Source of the DNA: Bacteroidales bacterium
GTDB lineage: Bacteria > Bacteroidota > Bacteroidia > Bacteroidales > NBLH01
DNA: 8,602 nt
Direction of reading: 5' to 3'
Assembly: GCA_029210905.1 (NCBI GenBank)
Contig: JARGGF010000133.1
Coordinates: 1 to 8,602 of the forward strand
The notes beneath the pieces are model-generated. The model was not told where the DNA came from. It saw only the letters and a program-made list of their open reading frames with translations, and did no database searches. Each line of letters begins with the position of its first letter. The first letter of the stretch is position 1. The position numbers and the translations under genes were made by a program. This document shows positions 6,385 through 8,602 of the stretch, in pieces.

Positions 6385-6523
6385 TTGCTTACTATTTAGT
6401 ATTCGAGTATTTACAACAATTGCATACAAACCAAAGCATGTAACTAAGCGAAATTGATACACAATAATGGGAACTCGAAAAATAAGTCCTTCGCAATTTT
6501 ATAAAAAACAATGATGAATAGTT

Positions 6524-7504
6524 CTACTCCCTCCCCATAATTTTATCCATCACCCATGCCGTCCGCGCAGCAGATTCCATATTACTTCTTAATTCATTTT
6601 TACCAAGTAATGATAAAGTAACTTGCTCTATCATAGGTAATTCTACATGTTTTGGTTTCTCAACACTAAAATGTTTTTCTGCGGCACCTGTTTTTAATGA
6701 AAATGGTTTATCGGCATTTATCGAAAATGAAAGCATGCCTTTTGTGCCAATTATTTCCATCCTGTCAAGGGAATTGTCGGGGTCACCGGCATAGGTCCAT
6801 CCGCAACTACCAAGTATGCCGGAATTAAATTTTAGTGTGGCTGAGAGTGTGTCTTCAATTTCATAAATACCTGCACGATTCGTGAAAAAACCATGTACAT
6901 CCTCTACCGGGCCCAACAAAAAATCCAGAATATCCAATTGATGACAAGCCATATCGAAAAAATAGCCACCACCAGCAATTTTGGGAATCAAATGCCAGGG
7001 TGGATTAGCTTTATCAAAATCAGCCTTTCTTGGAGGTAAAACAGTAGTCAGATTTGCAGTAAGAATCGTGCCAATTTGCTCATTATCAATAATTTGTTTG
7101 ATTTTTAGAAAATAAGGAAAGAATCTGCGATAATAGGCAACAAATAGCGGAATTCCGGTATCTTCACTTACTTTTATCATTTCATTGCACTCGTTGTAAT
7201 TTAATGCCATTGGTTTTTCTACATAAACAGGTTTACCTGCCTGTAAAGCTTTTATGGCATAAGGTGCATGAGTACTTGGAGGCGTTGCAATATAAATGGC
7301 ATCAACTTCTTGATTATAAATAATATCATCAGCATTTGTATAATAATTTTCTACACCATGTCTTTGCGCAAAATCCTTCACTTTTTCAGGATCTCTCCGC
7401 ATAACGGCTTGTAAAAATGAATCTTCAACTATTTTAAAGGCCGGTCCGCTTTTTACTTCGCATACATCTCCACAGCCTATAATCCCCCAGTTTATCTTTT
7501 TCAT
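6524..7504 (-). CDS. Gfo/Idh/MocA family NAD(P)-dependent oxidoreductase
   Basis: Cytoplasmic two-domain dehydrogenase. From the ATG at 7504 it is 326 residues, a normal family length. The Rossmann N-terminus has IIGCGDV at 8-14, with Cys15 where the last Gly of GxGxxG/A is usual. Residues 69-75 (AIYIATP) and YVEKPMALN at 94-102 give the family EKP motif with catalytic-type Lys97. The C-terminal domain carries GGGYFFDMACHQLDIL at 178-193, with Asp184 and His188 in the usual substrate-site positions. Family members oxidise or reduce sugars, inositols or related polyols; 1,5-anhydrofructose-reductase-like enzymes are a possible neighbour, but the substrate is not determined. A TTG at 7525 would add seven residues and overlap the HAD gene; ATG is preferred, leaving 10 nt between the two genes. 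It is the last gene of a leftward operon with the HAD phosphatase and probably the Rid gene. Confidence 0.88.
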   Translation of the reverse strand: MKKINWGIIGCGDVCEVKSGPAFKIVEDSFLQAVMRRDPEKVKDFAQRHGVENYYTNADDIIYNQEVDAIYIATPPSTHAPYAIKALQAGKPVYVEKPMALNYNECNEMIKVSEDTGIPLFVAYYRRFFPYFLKIKQIIDNEQIGTILTANLTTVLPPRKADFDKANPPWHLIPKIAGGGYFFDMACHQLDILDFLLGPVEDVHGFFTNRAGIYEIEDTLSATLKFNSGILGSCGWTYAGDPDNSLDRMEIIGTKGMLSFSINADKPFSLKTGAAEKHFSVEKPKHVELPMIEQVTLSLLGKNELRSNMESAARTAWVMDKIMGRE

Positions 7505-7514
7505 TTCCAATATA

Positions 7515-8171
7515 TTAATCAACAAATAGTTTTCTATCTATCTGGTTAAAATTATTAATTTTTCGGTAGCTAAAGTCACTGTAATCATCCCCATTAGAGT
7601 CGACTATTATTATTCCCCCTGCTTTTGCTTTTTCAGCAGCCTGAATACCTGTTTTTGAATCTTCAAATATTAACACATTTTCCGGATTCTGCCCTATTTT
7701 TTGCATGGCTTTGTGAAAAATATCCGGATTGGGTTTGCCTTTAAAACTGCCATCATCAAAAATGATGTTTTCCAATGGAATCCAATTTTCAAGTTTTAAT
7801 GTTTCAATATAAAAACTTACATTTTCCCAGCCCGAAGAAGTGGCGATTGCAAATTGTATATTGTTTTTATTCAGAAAGTTAACAAAATCATTAGCTCCCG
7901 GGGCAAGTTCAAGTTGAATATTTTTACAAATATCACGATACAGGTTCTCTTTCTCATGGGTCATTTTAAGGATTTCATCATCGGTCAAAGTATTTTTAAA
8001 TAAGCCTTTAAAAATATCACGATTGGGCTTTCCATGTATCTTTGCAGCTTTTTCGGCATCGGTTAATTCCAAACCATGTTTTTTAAGAAAAAAATTCCAT
8101 GCCTGATTGTGGTATTTCGTATCCCAAAACAAGGTTCCGTTAAAATCGAAAATGACGGCTTTAAATTTCAT
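7515..8171 (-). CDS. HAD-superfamily subfamily I phosphatase (beta-PGM-like), DxN variant
   Basis: Soluble 218-residue HAD hydrolase with an alpha-helical cap at about 17-85 (subclass IA, like beta-phosphoglucomutase and phosphoglycolate phosphatase). Motif I is FDFNGTL at 8-14: Asp9 is the nucleophile, but residue 11 is Asn instead of the usual general acid/base Asp. Motif II is TSS at 111-113, motif III is Lys146 in FKGKPNPDIF, and motif IV is IFEDSKTGIQAA at 168-179 with Glu170 and Asp171 for Mg2+. The DFNGTL form also occurs in other HAD proteins I know of, so this is likely a true variant, not a mutation. The substrate is probably a phosphorylated sugar or small metabolite, but this is not readable. 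The gene follows the Rid gene by 50 bp and precedes the oxidoreductase by 10 bp, consistent with one operon. Confidence 0.88.
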   Translation of the reverse strand: MKFKAVIFDFNGTLFWDTKYHNQAWNFFLKKHGLELTDAEKAAKIHGKPNRDIFKGLFKNTLTDDEILKMTHEKENLYRDICKNIQLELAPGANDFVNFLNKNNIQFAIATSSGWENVSFYIETLKLENWIPLENIIFDDGSFKGKPNPDIFHKAMQKIGQNPENVLIFEDSKTGIQAAEKAKAGGIIIVDSNGDDYSDFSYRKINNFNQIDRKLFVD

Positions 8172-8221
8172 TAGAAAATGTGTAAAAAAGGTTCTTAAAA
8201 TTGAAGGATTAATTATCTATT

Positions 8222-8602
8222 TTATTCAATTACAGCATCCACCTCAATCTCTACAAGTAACTCAGGGTCAATTAATTTACTTACTTCAAGCATGGTTGCA
8301 GCCGGTTTAATATTTTTAAAAAATTCGCCATGAGCTTTACCGATTTCTTCCCATGAATTAATATTAGTCACAAACATTCTGGTTCTGATTACATTATCCA
8401 TTGTGGCGCCCAACTGTTTGAGTGCTTTTTCTATTTTTTGAAAAATAAAAAGCGTTTGTAAATAGGGATCATTTTTGCCAATGATATTATTGTTTTCGTC
8501 AACTGCAGTTGTTCCGGAAACGGCAATTAAATTACCAATTTTTACAGCCCTTGAATAGCCAACAATGTCTTCCCATTTGGCTCCTGTTGATAGGTTTGTT
8601 CT
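8222..8602 (-). CDS. Rid (YjgF/YER057c/UK114) family protein, 5' end cut by window
   Basis: The frame is open from the window's right edge to a TAA at 8222-8224, giving 126 residues; members are about 125-135 long, so only a few N-terminal residues are missing. Rid marks are SRAVKIGNLIAVSGTTAV (17-34), a central helix with KIEKALKQLGATMDNVIRTR (57-76), MFVTNINSW (76-84), and the C-terminal LLVEIEVDAVIE (115-126). Rid proteins form trimers, and RidA itself hydrolyses reactive enamine/imine intermediates. The catalytic Arg of RidA (in its PARS-type motif) is not present here: the same place reads PAATMLEV (100-107). It therefore probably belongs to a Rid subgroup without the classical imine deaminase activity. 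Internal ATGs such as the one at 8413 would give truncated products lacking the N-terminal strands and are not credible starts. Confidence 0.9.
   Translation of the reverse strand, partial: RTNLSTGAKWEDIVGYSRAVKIGNLIAVSGTTAVDENNNIIGKNDPYLQTLFIFQKIEKALKQLGATMDNVIRTRMFVTNINSWEEIGKAHGEFFKNIKPAATMLEVSKLIDPELLVEIEVDAVIE

Noticed and set aside
7505..7525. TTG start extending the oxidoreductase by seven residues
   Set aside because: The ATG at 7504 starts right at the family's first beta strand; the extension overlaps the HAD gene and uses a rare start codon.
8107..8310. 67-codon + strand frame
   Set aside because: Antisense shadow across the HAD start and the Rid 3' end.

Overview
The window is AT-rich (intergenic DNA mostly 27-33% GC) and looks like chromosomal DNA from a Bacteroidota species. 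The evidence is Bacteroidota-type -7 promoter elements (TAnnTTTG) before several genes, weak or absent Shine-Dalgarno sequences, a secreted esterase with a C-terminal TPR segment, and Bacteroidota-like protein variants throughout. Genus cannot be told from this sequence. No tRNA, rRNA, CRISPR array or intact transposase was seen.

Left part (1-2616, + strand): a secreted alpha/beta-hydrolase esterase with a C-terminal TPR-like segment sits behind a good promoter and a stem-loop. A gap of about 620 bp follows. It holds no convincing intact gene, but it contains a somewhat GC-richer block with a separated inverted repeat and three perfect 10-bp palindromes (candidate interspersed repeat or mobile remnant), then what looks like the tail of a broken gene. 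After it comes an unrecognised six-helix membrane protein.

Middle part (2741-6384, + strand): a promoter drives a two-gene overlapping operon of a PAP2-type membrane phosphatase/phosphotransferase and a GNAT-fold acyltransferase of the YghO-like family. This pairing suggests lipid work; a ceramide-type lipid module is a reasonable but unproven reading. Next is a small unrecognised membrane-anchored protein whose best promoter lies so close to the ATG that its mRNA may be leaderless. After a terminator-like hairpin comes a free-standing exported protein resembling the first periplasmic domain (P1) of SecD, without the SecD channel. It is followed by a strong hairpin placed between convergent transcription units.

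Right part (6524-8602, - strand): a probable operon reading leftward, with a Rid-family protein (5' end cut off by the window edge), a HAD subfamily I phosphatase with an Asn in place of the usual second catalytic Asp, and a Gfo/Idh/MocA NAD(P)-dependent oxidoreductase. These look like small-molecule or sugar metabolism and metabolite-repair genes. The substrates are not readable from sequence.
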